Assembly (NCBI GenBank): GCA_024278855.1
Contig: JAJRSJ010000014.1
Location: forward strand, 1 to 48,183
Length of the DNA: 48,183 bases
DNA from: Alphaproteobacteria bacterium
Lineage (GTDB): Bacteria; Pseudomonadota; Alphaproteobacteria; Caulobacterales; Maricaulaceae
Direction of reading: 5' to 3'
Position 1 is the stretch's first letter. Every line of letters starts with the position of its first letter. Below are positions 18,002 through 27,169 of this stretch, piece after piece. The position numbers and the translations under genes are program-made. A model generated the notes under the pieces. It saw nothing but the letters and a program-made list of their open reading frames with translations. It had not been told where the DNA came from and searched no databases.

Positions 18002-18938
18002 GTTGTTGCCCTCTATTTTGCTTTTTGTCTGAAAGTTTGAAAATGCCGATGATAGCACCGCCTGCGATTATATGCCATAAACCCCAAGTAGCAACCAAAA
18101 CCGCCGCCCCGCCAAGGCCGGAAATCTGTGTTACCAATATAACAAATGCCAGGGCCGAATTTTGGATGCCGACTTCAAAGGTCAGTGCCCGTCGGGTCGG
18201 TTTGTCCGCCCGTGTTATTAGCCCGCTGACATAGCCCAGGCCCAAAGCACATGCATTATGGATCATGACCAGAGGCACCACCATAAGGAATATTTGCGGG
18301 ATTAAATCCCGGTATTTAAAAAATCCGAACAAGATCAGCAGGATCAACAGGCTAGCGCTTATAATTGCCAATGGTTTTTGGATGCGCCCCGCCAATTTGG
18401 GGGCTTTGTGCGCAACCAACATGCCGAGCAATATGGGTAATGCCAAAATAAATAATGTTTGGAGTAAAAACCCCCAGACATCAAAATTGATAGAGGTCAA
18501 CAAAGCGCGGGTCGGCGGATAAAGCGAGAGCCAAAACAATATGGATATGGGGGTAATAAATGCCGCCGCCAGACTGGAGGTGGCGGTTAAAGAGACGGAT
18601 AAAGCCGTATTACCGCGTGCAAACAGTGTTAAAATATTGGAGATATTGCCGCCCGGACATGCGGCCACCAAGATCATACCCAAGGCCAGGCTCGGCAGGG
18701 GATTAAGCAGATAAACCAGACCGAGGGTCAAGAGCGGCAAGCCAAGTATTTGCGCGAGCACACCCGCTAAATAGTGCTTGGGGTCGGTTTTAAAAAATGC
18801 AAAATGGGCCGGCCGCAACCCAAGCGCAACCGCAAACATCATGACGGCCAACATGGCCGCAAGCACGGCTTCCCAAGGCCCGCCCATCTCGATACTGATC
18901 AAATCAATGTTCATTTGGTTAAGTGCCGCTGCGACCAT
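17994..18938 (-). CDS. BASS-family sodium-dependent transporter (bile acid:Na+ symporter-like)
   Basis: 314 residues with about ten hydrophobic helices. The discontinuous-helix motif ACPGGNISNILTLFARGN and the second signature FEVGIQNSALAFVILVTQ mark the SBF/BASS family, which uses sodium to import organic anions. The start ATG at 18938 follows AAAAGGGG. Its stop overlaps the amidohydrolase start, so it may import the substrate of that enzyme or a product related to it; this is context inference. Confidence 0.88.
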   Translation of the reverse strand: MVAAALNQMNIDLISIEMGGPWEAVLAAMLAVMMFAVALGLRPAHFAFFKTDPKHYLAGVLAQILGLPLLTLGLVYLLNPLPSLALGMILVAACPGGNISNILTLFARGNTALSVSLTATSSLAAAFITPISILFWLSLYPPTRALLTSINFDVWGFLLQTLFILALPILLGMLVAHKAPKLAGRIQKPLAIISASLLILLILFGFFKYRDLIPQIFLMVVPLVMIHNACALGLGYVSGLITRADKPTRRALTFEVGIQNSALAFVILVTQISGLGGAAVLVATWGLWHIIAGGAIIGIFKLSDKKQNRGQQHV

Positions 18939-19016
18939 ATGCGCCCCTTTTAGCTATAGGGGTAGTCTATTATGGGCGGTTTGGGAATTGCTAAAATAGA
19001 ATAAATTGAAAACCGG

Positions 19017-20000
19017 TTACCGCCTTGCCGTGCGCCTGTTTTTGCCTTGGGCGGGTTTGGGCTTATATTGGCCGGATTTGCCTTTTTGTTGGGCGGTTTT
19101 GGTGAGCCCTAGCCAGTTTTGCACATGTTGGTGGACGGATTTTGTATAGCGGCTATTTGGTTTTAGGCGTCCCGCCGGCGTGCCCGTATTGATGGCCGCC
19201 CGCAAGGTTTCGTCGTCAACACAGATCTGGGTGCAGATCTGATTACTGGTCTTTACCGCTAAAACTTTGTGTGCATCAGCAAGGTTTAAGCCGCCGCGCA
19301 CAGAACGCCTTTCATATTTATTCAAAATAATTTCCGGAGGCTGCGGCAGTTTTAACAGCCCCGTAATATCGGTGGCCTGTTTGCGCGCCAGGTGCAAGGC
19401 CGGGACACGGGCCTCGGTAATCAGTGCGAATTTATCGGCAGCCCCTATAGCGGCCTGTGTCCATGACCGCCACATGGGCGGAATGTCGAGCACAATAAAA
19501 TCAAAGCCGCCGCTGACACAATCAAGAAATGATAACAATGCGCCAGTTGATATCTGGTCATTGCCGCCAAGCTCGCCCTTGGCACTAAAAACGGATAATG
19601 TAGGTCCCGGCTTGGATTTCTGGTCAATTTTGTTTTCAGTTTTGAGATAGGGTTTGATAAATGTTGCGGCCAATTCTCCGTCCATGCGGCCTTCCGCCTT
19701 GTTAAGTTCGGCTATGGTCAGGCTCGCAGGCATGTCCAGATAAGCGGCACAGTCGCCGCGTTCGAAATTTAAATCGACCAGCAAAACTTTCGCTTTGCGT
19801 TCGCTCAGCGTCCAGGCGGTTTGGACCGCAAGACTGGTGACGCCCACCCCGCCGACCACGCCCAGATAGGCCCAAATCTGCGCTTCTTTGGGTGGGGCGT
19901 CGGCAGTTTTTGGCTCCGCCACTGGTTCGGGAATAGCCAGATCGTCCCTTTCCACATGCACCAGATCGAGAATATTATCGTCTGTGGGTCGGTCTGCCAC
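19017..20000 (-). CDS. cpaE: CpaE/TadZ-like pilus assembly ATPase-fold protein, short form
   Basis: 327 residues, last gene of the Tad operon. The ParA/MinD-like domain starts near residue 42, but the P-loop reads GVVGGVGVTS (47-56): both the signature lysine (Val49) and the P-loop lysine (Val54) of the KGGxGK motif are missing, so nucleotide hydrolysis is doubtful. KAKVLLVDLNFERGDCAAYL (Walker A' region) and FDFIVLDIPP (Walker B) are present. Most CpaE proteins begin with a receiver-like domain; here only about 40 residues precede the ATPase fold. The C-terminus is basic (Lys/Arg/Gln tail). TadZ proteins set the polar site of pilus assembly. Three bp separate it from cpaD. Confidence 0.88.
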   Translation of the reverse strand: MADRPTDDNILDLVHVERDDLAIPEPVAEPKTADAPPKEAQIWAYLGVVGGVGVTSLAVQTAWTLSERKAKVLLVDLNFERGDCAAYLDMPASLTIAELNKAEGRMDGELAATFIKPYLKTENKIDQKSKPGPTLSVFSAKGELGGNDQISTGALLSFLDCVSGGFDFIVLDIPPMWRSWTQAAIGAADKFALITEARVPALHLARKQATDITGLLKLPQPPEIILNKYERRSVRGGLNLADAHKVLAVKTSNQICTQICVDDETLRAAINTGTPAGRLKPNSRYTKSVHQHVQNWLGLTKTAQQKGKSGQYKPKPAQGKNRRTARR

Positions 20001-20003
20001 GGC

Positions 20004-20282
20004 TTAATCCCCGCTTGCATTGACGGGGACGGGGGCCTCTACTTTACCCTCCCGGTAATTTTTGCGCGCCAATGCCGCCCGGTTTGGGTCGGACGGAATA
20101 TAGGTATCGGCTTTTTGTTTGGCGGTTGGCGCGACGGCCTGGGCCGCAATATTGGCGCGCACGGCAGTTCCGAGATTGGCATCTAGGCGGCCTTCAAGAG
20201 CAGGGCCAGCCGTCGCACAGCCACCAAGGGCGGCGAGAACAGCGGCGCAAGAGAGCATAGAAAGTGTGTGTCGTTTCATCAT
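20004..20282 (-). CDS. cpaD: CpaD-like Tad pilus lipoprotein, very short
   Basis: 92 residues with a lipoprotein signal: MLSCAAVLAALGGC, lipobox cysteine at position 22. The C-terminal part (YIPSDPNRAALARKNYREG) is the conserved tail of CpaD. Normal CpaD proteins are about 200 residues or more; the N-terminal conserved domain is absent. Both neighbours are in place with short gaps (7 bp from cpaC, 3 bp to cpaE), so this is not an obvious local deletion of an operon part but a reduced gene. Expected role is outer membrane association with the secretin. Confidence 0.75.
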   Translation of the reverse strand: MMKRHTLSMLSCAAVLAALGGCATAGPALEGRLDANLGTAVRANIAAQAVAPTAKQKADTYIPSDPNRAALARKNYREGKVEAPVPVNASGD

Positions 20283-20289
20283 AAAATTC

Positions 20290-21813
20290 CTAATTCAAAA
20301 CATGGCCATAGCGGGTCGCCAAGCTGGCAGACGCTGTAGTTTTTTCTGTAGTTTTTTCTGTGGGTTTTTCTAAGGCAAGTTTGGTATTGGCCGGATTTTT
20401 GGTTTGTTGCGCAGAGCTTGACTGGGCTTTTGTGCCCTTGCCATCAATACTCCCGCCTAGAAAAAAGTCGAATTCACTGGGGTTGGTATACCCGTCCAGT
20501 GGTGTGGCCAATTCGCTGATATCAGACACAGGTTGAACCAGACGCGGGGTGATAATGATCACCAGCTCGGTCTCATTATTTTTATAGCGCGTCGAACGAA
20601 ACAATGAGCCGAGTATGGGGACATCCCCAAGCCACGGCACTTGCGAGGCCCGGTTTGTTGATGTGTTTTGCAGCAGGCCGGCAATGGCAAAGCTTTGGGA
20701 ATTGCGCAACTCAACCGTGGTAGTGGCCCGGCTAATACTGAGGCTCGGCACCTCCACCCCCGCCACCCGTACCGAATTGGTCGGGTCAAGTTGGCTGACC
20801 TCCGGGCTGACCTTTAGATTGATAATCCCGTCGTCCAGAACCGTTGGTGTAAAGGACAGGCCGACACCAAATTGGCGGTAGGTAATGGTGATTTGTCCAT
20901 TTTGGCCCGCCACGGGTATGGGAAACTCCCCGCCGGCCAAAAAGCTTGCGGTTTCGCCGGACATGGACACCAAATTAGGCTCGGCCAAAGTGCGGATGAC
21001 ACCTTTTTCTTCCAGCGCATCAATACGGACATCCACATTGGTCGGTCCGAAACTATCTTGTAATATTGCGCTAAGAGCAGATGAATTGCCAAGGGCGCCG
21101 ACGCCGCTGGCGAAAGAAAACTTCCCGGCTTGTTGGACGAGCAAACCAACGCCCAGTTCTTTAATGGCGGATCTTGTTGCTTCGACAAACCTGACCTCTA
21201 GCATGACTTGATGGGAATCGCGCACAACTAGACCACTAGTGACATCATCTTCAGTGCCGGCGTAGGCTGCCGCAATTTTACTGGCTTGTTCTGCGATCCT
21301 TGAGGTAGAGACATCGCCGGACAGATAGATTTTACCTGCCATGCGCCGCACTTCGATCCTCTCTTTGGGGAACGTCTCGTAAAGGCTTTTTTTCAGGCCT
21401 TGTATGTCCAGATTAACCTCGACATTTATAACATCCAGTAAACGTTTTTTGTTGTCATAGATCATGACACTGGTTTTACCCCGCGCTTTGCCGTTGATAT
21501 GAAAGGCCCGGTTGGTCAAAATCACCACATCAGCGATTTTGGTGTCGGCAACGCGGACTTCCGAGAACGCTTCGTCCGAGCGCAAAGTGATATTGCCGTC
21601 TTTAAGAACTTGGGCGCTTACGGATTTAGTCTCGGTGCTAGCCTCAACCCATGATTTGGCATTGGCGGTGATATGGGTAGAGAAAAACACCGACAGGAAG
21701 ACGACTGGCCAAACAAGCTTGGTTATATTTTTCATATGCGGCGGCAAATATTTCATTTTGGTGTCTTTCCTTGTGTCTGGCATCATTGTGTTTTTCATTG
21801 TGACTTTCATCAT
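20290..21813 (-). CDS. cpaC: Tad pilus outer-membrane secretin CpaC/RcpA
   Basis: Up to 507 residues. After a signal peptide (LVWPVVFLSVFFSTHITANA), residues about 60-150 are the pilus-formation N-terminal domain (ITLRSDEAFSEVRVADTKIA), then a BON-like segment (KIYLSGDVSTSRIAEQASKI) and the secretin domain (AEPNLVSMSGETASFLAGGE, VPWLGDVPILGSLFRS, ELVIIITPRLVQP). The first ATG at 21813 overlaps the cpaB stop as ATGA; an ATG at 21756 with AAGGA upstream gives a better-proportioned signal peptide and may be the true start. The C-terminus is a Lys/Thr/Glu repeat coded by short tandem repeats. Confidence 0.93.
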   Translation of the reverse strand: MMKVTMKNTMMPDTRKDTKMKYLPPHMKNITKLVWPVVFLSVFFSTHITANAKSWVEASTETKSVSAQVLKDGNITLRSDEAFSEVRVADTKIADVVILTNRAFHINGKARGKTSVMIYDNKKRLLDVINVEVNLDIQGLKKSLYETFPKERIEVRRMAGKIYLSGDVSTSRIAEQASKIAAAYAGTEDDVTSGLVVRDSHQVMLEVRFVEATRSAIKELGVGLLVQQAGKFSFASGVGALGNSSALSAILQDSFGPTNVDVRIDALEEKGVIRTLAEPNLVSMSGETASFLAGGEFPIPVAGQNGQITITYRQFGVGLSFTPTVLDDGIINLKVSPEVSQLDPTNSVRVAGVEVPSLSISRATTTVELRNSQSFAIAGLLQNTSTNRASQVPWLGDVPILGSLFRSTRYKNNETELVIIITPRLVQPVSDISELATPLDGYTNPSEFDFFLGGSIDGKGTKAQSSSAQQTKNPANTKLALEKPTEKTTEKTTASASLATRYGHVLN

Positions 21814-22802
21814 TGTATTTGGCCAGCTAGGCTGTGTTGTTTTGCTTGATCCCGGTGAACATTGATCAGGCGCGGCTGACCATCGTCGCGGACCACGACG
21901 ACCTGAGCGGTTCGGCTGACGGGGGTTCTTTTACGCACGGCCCGGCGTTTTACAGGCTGAGCTGTGGACAGATCAGCGGTTTTTATAGCCTTTGCGTTGA
22001 TCCGTTCACGCGACAGTGGTGCGCGCAGGGCTAAGGTCAAGCTACCGACAGATTGGGCCAGAGCCAGTTTTTGGGCTTGTACGGCACTGACTTCCAGTGT
22101 GATGGTTTTTGCCAATTTTGGCCCATCAAAGCCCACGGCGTTGGTTTTGCCTAAGTTGATTTTTCCTGTATGAGATATTTGGTCGGAGGCTAGGACTTTA
22201 ATATCTTGCAGTAATAATTCAGCCAAAAACACCGGTTTCTTGCCCGGCCCTTCGGCCTTTTTGGCGTAGCGCGAAATGGTTTTTGGTTCAATTTCGCGGG
22301 TTAAAACCACGTCTACCCGATCTTCAGGTCTGACAAATCCGGCAACACCGCTGACATCATTGACGCGAATAGCGACGGCGCGCATATTATCGCCCAAAGT
22401 GGTTGACAGGGCGGCCCGCCCGCCCGGTGCGCTTATCTTAAAGCCCAATATAGGTTCGCCGCGCACAATTTGCGTCAAGGCGACAGCCGGATTTCTAGGC
22501 TCTATAAATAATTGTTCATAGGCACTAAAGCTGCCCGTTGGTACTGAGGATATAGGAAATTGGACAATATTGACGCTCTGGGCGGTCACAGGCTCTCCGG
22601 GCATTAATTGTATATCGGCCACAATGACGGGAACCGTCTTAAGTCTGGGTTCCTCAAGGGGGGCTGAAACCATATTGGCCTGTAGCTGCGCATTTTGTCT
22701 GGTGACGGCACCGTCAATGAAGCCGCGCGCCATAACAATTGCCAAAACGCCAAAGGCGGCAGATGCGCCCAATGTTAGTATTGTACCTCGTCTCACAAAC
22801 AT
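21810..22802 (-). CDS. cpaB: Tad pilus assembly protein CpaB/RcpC
   Basis: 330 residues, first gene of the operon. N-terminal transmembrane segment (TILTLGASAAFGVLAIVMA), then an SAF domain (PVIVADIQLMPGEPVTAQS) and the RcpC/CpaB core (RAVAIRVNDVSGVAGFVRPE, DRVDVVLTRE) followed by a second domain with ITLEVSAVQAQKLALAQSVG. The protein sits in the periplasm and contributes to secretin assembly. Its stop overlaps the cpaC start by 4 bp. The 222 bp upstream (22803-23024) hold no gene I can support; the pilus operon promoter should lie there. Confidence 0.93.
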   Translation of the reverse strand: MFVRRGTILTLGASAAFGVLAIVMARGFIDGAVTRQNAQLQANMVSAPLEEPRLKTVPVIVADIQLMPGEPVTAQSVNIVQFPISSVPTGSFSAYEQLFIEPRNPAVALTQIVRGEPILGFKISAPGGRAALSTTLGDNMRAVAIRVNDVSGVAGFVRPEDRVDVVLTREIEPKTISRYAKKAEGPGKKPVFLAELLLQDIKVLASDQISHTGKINLGKTNAVGFDGPKLAKTITLEVSAVQAQKLALAQSVGSLTLALRAPLSRERINAKAIKTADLSTAQPVKRRAVRKRTPVSRTAQVVVVRDDGQPRLINVHRDQAKQHSLAGQIQ

Positions 22803-23024
22803 CCCCTATAATTTGATCTTGCTCATTTGATTTTCCCATATGATCTTCTCATAAGGGCTAGCTAGCTTTCGTGATGATTTGTCTGATAGAAACACACCGA
22901 GCTAAAAATGCCGTGAAAGAACGGCGTTATTAACCAGTTGAAAATAGAGGTTAGCAATTTCTTAATTTTGCGCTAATGGACGCCCAACAAAAAAGAATAC
23001 AAGAAAGACAACAGGAACAGAAAA

Positions 23025-23972
23025 ATGGCACGACGAAAAAAAGGCAATCCCGTACATGGCTGGGTCAATTTTGACAAACCGTTGGGCATGACCTCGACGG
23101 GGGCTGTGGGTAAGGTGCGCTGGATATTTGGCGCGCAGAAGGCCGGGCATGGTGGTACGCTCGACCCGTTGGCTACGGGTATCTTGCCCATTGCACTCGG
23201 CGAGGCGACCAAGACCATGCCTTATTTGGTCGAGGCCAAAAAAACCTATGAGGTCGAGATCAAATGGGGGGTGCGCACCGATACCCTGGACGCGGAAGGG
23301 GCGGTGGTCGCGGTGTCGGATGTACGGCCTACGGGACAGGAGATCGCGGATATATTGCCCGATTTTATGGGCGAGATTAGCCAGATACCGCCAAAATTTT
23401 CCGCCATTAAAATAGACGGTAAGCGGGCCTATGATCTGGCGCGGGCCGGGGAGGAGCCTGAAATGAAGCCGCGTCTGGTGCAAATTGACGGGTTGGAAGT
23501 ATTGGAAGTACATGATGATACGGCCATACTCCGTGTAGATTGCGGCGAAGGCACATATATACGCTCTTTGGCCCGCGATATGGCCTTTGCGTTGGGGACG
23601 GAGGGTAGCGTCAAAACCCTGCGCCGTACACGGGTTGGGCCGTTCGCAGAAGATGCGTCTTTTTCACTGGACGCGCTAGAAGAATTGCGCCATAAGGCCC
23701 GCGCAATGGAAGCCCTGCTCCCGCTTTCGACCGCACTGGACGACATCCCGGTGCTGGCCGTTAGCGAAAATGAGCGGTTCGACCTGAAGCAAGGACGGGC
23801 AATCGTCCTGCACCCTTCAGCATTTGCCAGTTTGAAGGCGGTGTTTCGCCCCCGCAATATCGCAGGGTTGGACGCCAGCCGGATGGTTTTGGCGACATTT
23901 GAAGGTGCAGAAATTGCCCTGTGTGAGGCGCGGGCCGGGCGGTTAAGTCCGAAACGCGTATTTAATTTGTAG
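23025..23972 (+). CDS. truB: tRNA pseudouridine(55) synthase
   Basis: Makes pseudouridine 55 in the T loop of tRNAs. 315 residues; the catalytic Asp is in [20 protein letters not shown], and other family segments are [40 protein letters not shown] and [17 protein letters not shown]-terminal PUA-type part is present. An AGGA ribosome-binding site precedes the ATG. Followed 20 bp later by rpsO, then pnp, the conserved bacterial order. Confidence 0.97.
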   Translation: MARRKKGNPVHGWVNFDKPLGMTSTGAVGKVRWIFGAQKAGHGGTLDPLATGILPIALGEATKTMPYLVEAKKTYEVEIKWGVRTDTLDAEGAVVAVSDVRPTGQEIADILPDFMGEISQIPPKFSAIKIDGKRAYDLARAGEEPEMKPRLVQIDGLEVLEVHDDTAILRVDCGEGTYIRSLARDMAFALGTEGSVKTLRRTRVGPFAEDASFSLDALEELRHKARAMEALLPLSTALDDIPVLAVSENERFDLKQGRAIVLHPSAFASLKAVFRPRNIAGLDASRMVLATFEGAEIALCEARAGRLSPKRVFNL

Positions 23973-23992
23973 TCGTATAATAGGAGAAAACG

Positions 23993-24262
23993 ATGTCGAT
24001 TACACCAAAGCGCAAAGCTGCGCTCATAAAGAAATATGCTAGGGTCGAGGGCGATACAGGTTCACCGGAAGTACAAGTCGCGATTTTAACAGAGCGTATT
24101 GTCAATCTGACCGAACATTTTAAAACCAACAAAAAAGACAACCTCTCCCGCCGGGGCCTGTTGGCCATGGTGAGCTTGCGACGTACACAGTTGGATTATC
24201 TCAAGAAAAAAGATGCGGGTCGTTATCAAGACCTGATCAAAAGCTTAGGGTTGCGCCGCTAG
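23993..24262 (+). CDS. rpsO: 30S ribosomal protein S15
   Basis: 89 residues, standard length. Contains [20 protein letters not shown] and [19 protein letters not shown], and ends [13 protein letters not shown]. Binds 16S rRNA in the platform of the small subunit. A GGAG site stands 7 nt upstream of the ATG. Lies between truB and pnp. Confidence 0.98.
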   Translation: MSITPKRKAALIKKYARVEGDTGSPEVQVAILTERIVNLTEHFKTNKKDNLSRRGLLAMVSLRRTQLDYLKKKDAGRYQDLIKSLGLRR

Positions 24263-24276
24263 GCCGCCCGACACGA

Positions 24277-24299
24277 AAGGCCGCCATGAGGGCGGCCTT
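24277..24299 (+). terminator. rpsO-pnp intercistronic hairpin
   Basis: AAGGCCGCC and GGCGGCCTT form a perfect 9-bp stem with a 5-nt loop, 14 bp after the rpsO stop. Only weak U content follows, so it may be a partial terminator or an RNase processing site; in E. coli this gap also carries structured RNA that controls pnp. Confidence 0.65.
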
Positions 24300-24379
24300 A
24301 ACTATGTAAAGGGCATAATAAATTGCCCTAATTTTGGTGCGTATTAAAAATAGAAATTACGCCCTGATGTATGTGAAAG

Positions 24380-25225
24380 ATGAAAAACATGTTTAATAAA
24401 CAAAAAGTAGAACTGGAATGGGCCGGAAAAACCCTGACCCTAGAAACCGGCGGCATGGCCCGCCAAGCCGACGGCGCAGTGCTTGCGACCTACGGCGAAA
24501 CCGTATTGCTCGCGACAATTTGCGCGGCTAGGTCCGCTAAGCCGGGACAGAGCTTTTTCCCGCTGACGGTTAACTACCAGGAAAAATTCTATGCCACCGG
24601 TAAAATCCCCGGCGGTTATTTCAAACGCGAAGGTCGCCCGACCGAACGCGAAACTTTAATTTCCCGCCTCATTGACCGCCCGTTTAGGCCTTTGTTTGTC
24701 AAAGGTTTTATGAGCGAGACCCAGATCATTATCAATGTGCTACAGCACGACCTTGAAAACGAGCCTGATGTTATTGGTATGATTGCAGCGTCTGCAGCCA
24801 TTACACTGTCCGGTATTCCGTTCATGGGCCCCATTGCTGCGGCCCGTGTCGGCTATATCGACGGTGAATATGTTTTGCAGCCTAGCTTGCAAGACATGGA
24901 AGACAGCGCTCTTGACCTAGTTGTTGCCGGTACGTCTGGTGCCGTGATGATGGTGGAAAGCCAAGCCAAAGAATTGACCGAAGAGGTCATGCTCGGCGCC
25001 CTTGAATTTGCCCACGAAGGTTTCCAACCCGTCATTGATGCTATCATCGATTTGGCGGAAAAAGCGGCTAAAGAACCTTGGGATTTTGCCGCCCCTGATC
25101 TTGCGGACGAGAAAAAATCCGTGGCCAAGCTTTTGGAAAAGATATCGCCAAAGCCTATAAGAAAACTGATAAAATGGAACGCCAGGCCGCGCTTGGTGAA
25201 GCCCGCGATAAAGGCATCAAACTGA
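24380..25225 (+). CDS. pnp: Polynucleotide phosphorylase, 5' part (frame broken at 25137-25141)
   Basis: PNPase degrades RNA phosphorolytically and is part of the RNA degradosome. This frame holds the first RNase PH domain ([66 protein letters not shown]) and the start of the helical linker. Family sequence continues to VAKLLEK at 25141 and then goes wrong ([12 protein letters not shown]). Adding one A to the AAAA run at 25137-25140 restores the frame and the correct continuation [20 protein letters not shown]. With the correction the gene runs 24380-26508 and encodes 709 residues, a normal length. The true start may be the ATG at 24389. Confidence 0.93.
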   Translation: MKNMFNKQKVELEWAGKTLTLETGGMARQADGAVLATYGETVLLATICAARSAKPGQSFFPLTVNYQEKFYATGKIPGGYFKREGRPTERETLISRLIDRPFRPLFVKGFMSETQIIINVLQHDLENEPDVIGMIAASAAITLSGIPFMGPIAAARVGYIDGEYVLQPSLQDMEDSALDLVVAGTSGAVMMVESQAKELTEEVMLGALEFAHEGFQPVIDAIIDLAEKAAKEPWDFAAPDLADEKKSVAKLLEKISPKPIRKLIKWNARPRLVKPAIKASN

Positions 25226-26508
25226 TTGCATCAGATGACAATCCGGACGGCATGGACGGCGGCACGTTTTCAGACGCATTCAAATCCGTCGAATCCAATG
25301 TTGTACGTTCTAGCGTTATCAAAACCAAAAAACGCATTGATGGGCGCAAACTTGACCAAGTTCGGGATATTGTCTCCGAAACTGGTATCCTGCCGCGCAC
25401 CCACGGCTCCGCCCTGTTTACACGCGGTGAAACACAAGCCTTATGTGTAGCGACTTTGGGGACGTCCGAAGACGAGCAATTCGTAGACCAGCTGACTGGC
25501 ACCATTAAAAACAAATTTATGCTTCACTATAATTTCCCTCCGTTTTCGGTTGGTGAAGCCAGATTTTTGCGCGGTACATCGCGCCGGGAATATGGTCACG
25601 GTAAACTGGCCCAGCGAGCATTGGCTGCGGTTCTGCCGAGCGACGAGGAGTTTCCTTACACAATCCGTCTGGTTGCTGAGATTATGGAAAGCAATGGTTC
25701 ATCTTCAATGGCCACGGTTTGCGGCTGTTCATTGGCCATGATGGACGCGGGTGTTCCGATCTCCAAGCCGGTTTCCGGTATCGCCATGGGCCTGATTAAA
25801 GAGGGTGATGATGTAGCGATTTTGTCTGATATCTTGGGTGATGAAGATCATCTTGGTGATATGGACTTTAAAGTTGCCGGTACCAAAGACGGTATCACAT
25901 CCTTGCAGATGGATATTAAAATCGCCGGTATCACAATGGACATTATGTCGGACGCATTGACGCAAGCTCATGGTGGTCGTCTATATATTTTGGACGAAAT
26001 GAACAAAGCTATGGACGAAAGCCGCGAAGATGTTGGTGAATTTGCCCCGCGCATTGTTACCATCAAAATCCCGGTTGACAAAATCCGCGACGTCATTGGT
26101 ACGGGCGGCAAGGTTATCCGCGAAATCGTCGAGGTTACCGGTGCACGTGTCAGCGTGGAAGACGACGGCACGATCAAACTGGCGTCCAGTGATGCGGCTT
26201 CTATCGAAGCGGCCAAAGACTGGATTGAGGGCTTAACGGCCGAGCCGGAAGAAGGCGTGATTTACAAAGGTAAAGTGGTCAAAGTTATGGACTTCGGTGC
26301 ATTTGTGAACTTCTTTGGTAAACGCGACGGTCTTGTTCATGTTAGCCAAATTGTATCTGAGCGGGTCGAGCATCCGAAAGACCATTTGTCTGAAGGCGAC
26401 GAAGTTTATGTCAAACTTATGGGTTTTGACAAGCGCGGCAAAGTTCGCTTGTCCATGAAAGTTGTTGACCAAGAAAGTGGTGAAGAGCTATCGGGCGATG
26501 ACGACTAG
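25174..26508 (+). CDS. pnp: Polynucleotide phosphorylase, 3' part (second RNase PH, KH and S1 domains)
   Basis: Continues pnp in the +1 frame. The second RNase PH domain has [52 protein letters not shown] and the active-site [20 protein letters not shown], then the KH domain ([18 protein letters not shown]) and the S1 domain ([29 protein letters not shown]). All catalytic parts are present, so the protein would be functional if the frame were intact; in the sequence as given the two parts would be separate polypeptides. No ribosome-binding site marks 25174 as a genuine start. A Rho-independent terminator follows. Confidence 0.93.
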   Translation: MERQAALGEARDKGIKLIASDDNPDGMDGGTFSDAFKSVESNVVRSSVIKTKKRIDGRKLDQVRDIVSETGILPRTHGSALFTRGETQALCVATLGTSEDEQFVDQLTGTIKNKFMLHYNFPPFSVGEARFLRGTSRREYGHGKLAQRALAAVLPSDEEFPYTIRLVAEIMESNGSSSMATVCGCSLAMMDAGVPISKPVSGIAMGLIKEGDDVAILSDILGDEDHLGDMDFKVAGTKDGITSLQMDIKIAGITMDIMSDALTQAHGGRLYILDEMNKAMDESREDVGEFAPRIVTIKIPVDKIRDVIGTGGKVIREIVEVTGARVSVEDDGTIKLASSDAASIEAAKDWIEGLTAEPEEGVIYKGKVVKVMDFGAFVNFFGKRDGLVHVSQIVSERVEHPKDHLSEGDEVYVKLMGFDKRGKVRLSMKVVDQESGEELSGDDD

Positions 26509-26535
26509 TTTGCGTTATAATTTTTGAAACGGAAA

Positions 26536-26565
26536 ACGGCTCGCCAATCGGCGGGCCGTTTTTTA
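26536..26565 (+). terminator. Rho-independent terminator after pnp
   Basis: ACGGCTCGCC and GGCGGGCCGT pair over 10 bp (one G-U) around the loop AATC, followed directly by TTTTTTA. It ends the truB-rpsO-pnp unit. On the other strand it faces the end of the TerB-like gene. Confidence 0.88.
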
Positions 26566-26572
26566 TTGGCGG

Positions 26573-27112
26573 TTATGCCTCTAACCCTAACCGCTCTCGC
26601 ACTCTGGCTATAAAGGCCCGTTGCTCGGGGTTTGGTGTCCCGTCGGCGCGCGATACTTTAGTGAGCATGTCGGATAGATCGTCCGCTTCGGCGCGGCGGA
26701 TTAAGCCTGATAAGACGGTGGTCATAGGGGCTAAGGCCGTGTCTGGTTGCGCCAGGCCTTTGACGCTCCAACGCATTTGGGTCAAAAGCTCGTCCGCTTC
26801 CACCGCCGAGATTTTCATATAGGATTTCAAAATCTCTATAACCCGCCCGCTCGACGCCCCGCTAATCAGCCCGTCGTGAGCGGCGGCATAATCCGATAAT
26901 TTGGCAACACACACCATGAGAACCGTTGCCGCCTCCATAGGGTTGTCAATTAAATCCAACCCGCGTTTGACCGCCTTGTTTTTAAAACGCATCTTGCGCG
27001 GCATATTGCGCAATGTGTTAGCAACATCGACCACATCCTTGGCACCTCTGGCGGCTCTGGTCACCCAAAATATAGCCGTGGCCACTGCGATGATAATACC
27101 TAATAAATGCAT
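26573..27112 (-). CDS. TerB-like helical protein with N-terminal membrane anchor
   Basis: 179 residues. A single transmembrane segment (LLGIIIAVATAIFWVT) is followed by a basic stretch and an all-helical domain. ISAVEADELLTQMRW and the end DDLSDMLTKVSRADGTPNPE followed by QRAFIARVRERLG resemble TerB/DnaJ-associated acidic helical domains, in which a D-G pair and a terminal LGL are typical. Function unknown. It lies downstream of the extensin-like gene (58-bp gap) on the same strand. Confidence 0.65.
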   Translation of the reverse strand: MHLLGIIIAVATAIFWVTRAARGAKDVVDVANTLRNMPRKMRFKNKAVKRGLDLIDNPMEAATVLMVCVAKLSDYAAAHDGLISGASSGRVIEILKSYMKISAVEADELLTQMRWSVKGLAQPDTALAPMTTVLSGLIRRAEADDLSDMLTKVSRADGTPNPEQRAFIARVRERLGLEA

Positions 27113-27169
27113 GTTTTATCCTTTGTCTGTCACTATAGGCTGTTTTGCGGCTCAGAACAAGCGGGTCAG

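Noticed and set aside
22905-22925. GCCGT-ACGGC hairpin with a T run, upstream of cpaB
   Set aside because: Only 5 bp of stem; could be an attenuator of the pilus operon but too weak to claim.
22962-23513. Minus-strand open frame of 183 codons
   Set aside because: Lies across truB, whose family match is certain; composition is that of an antisense frame.
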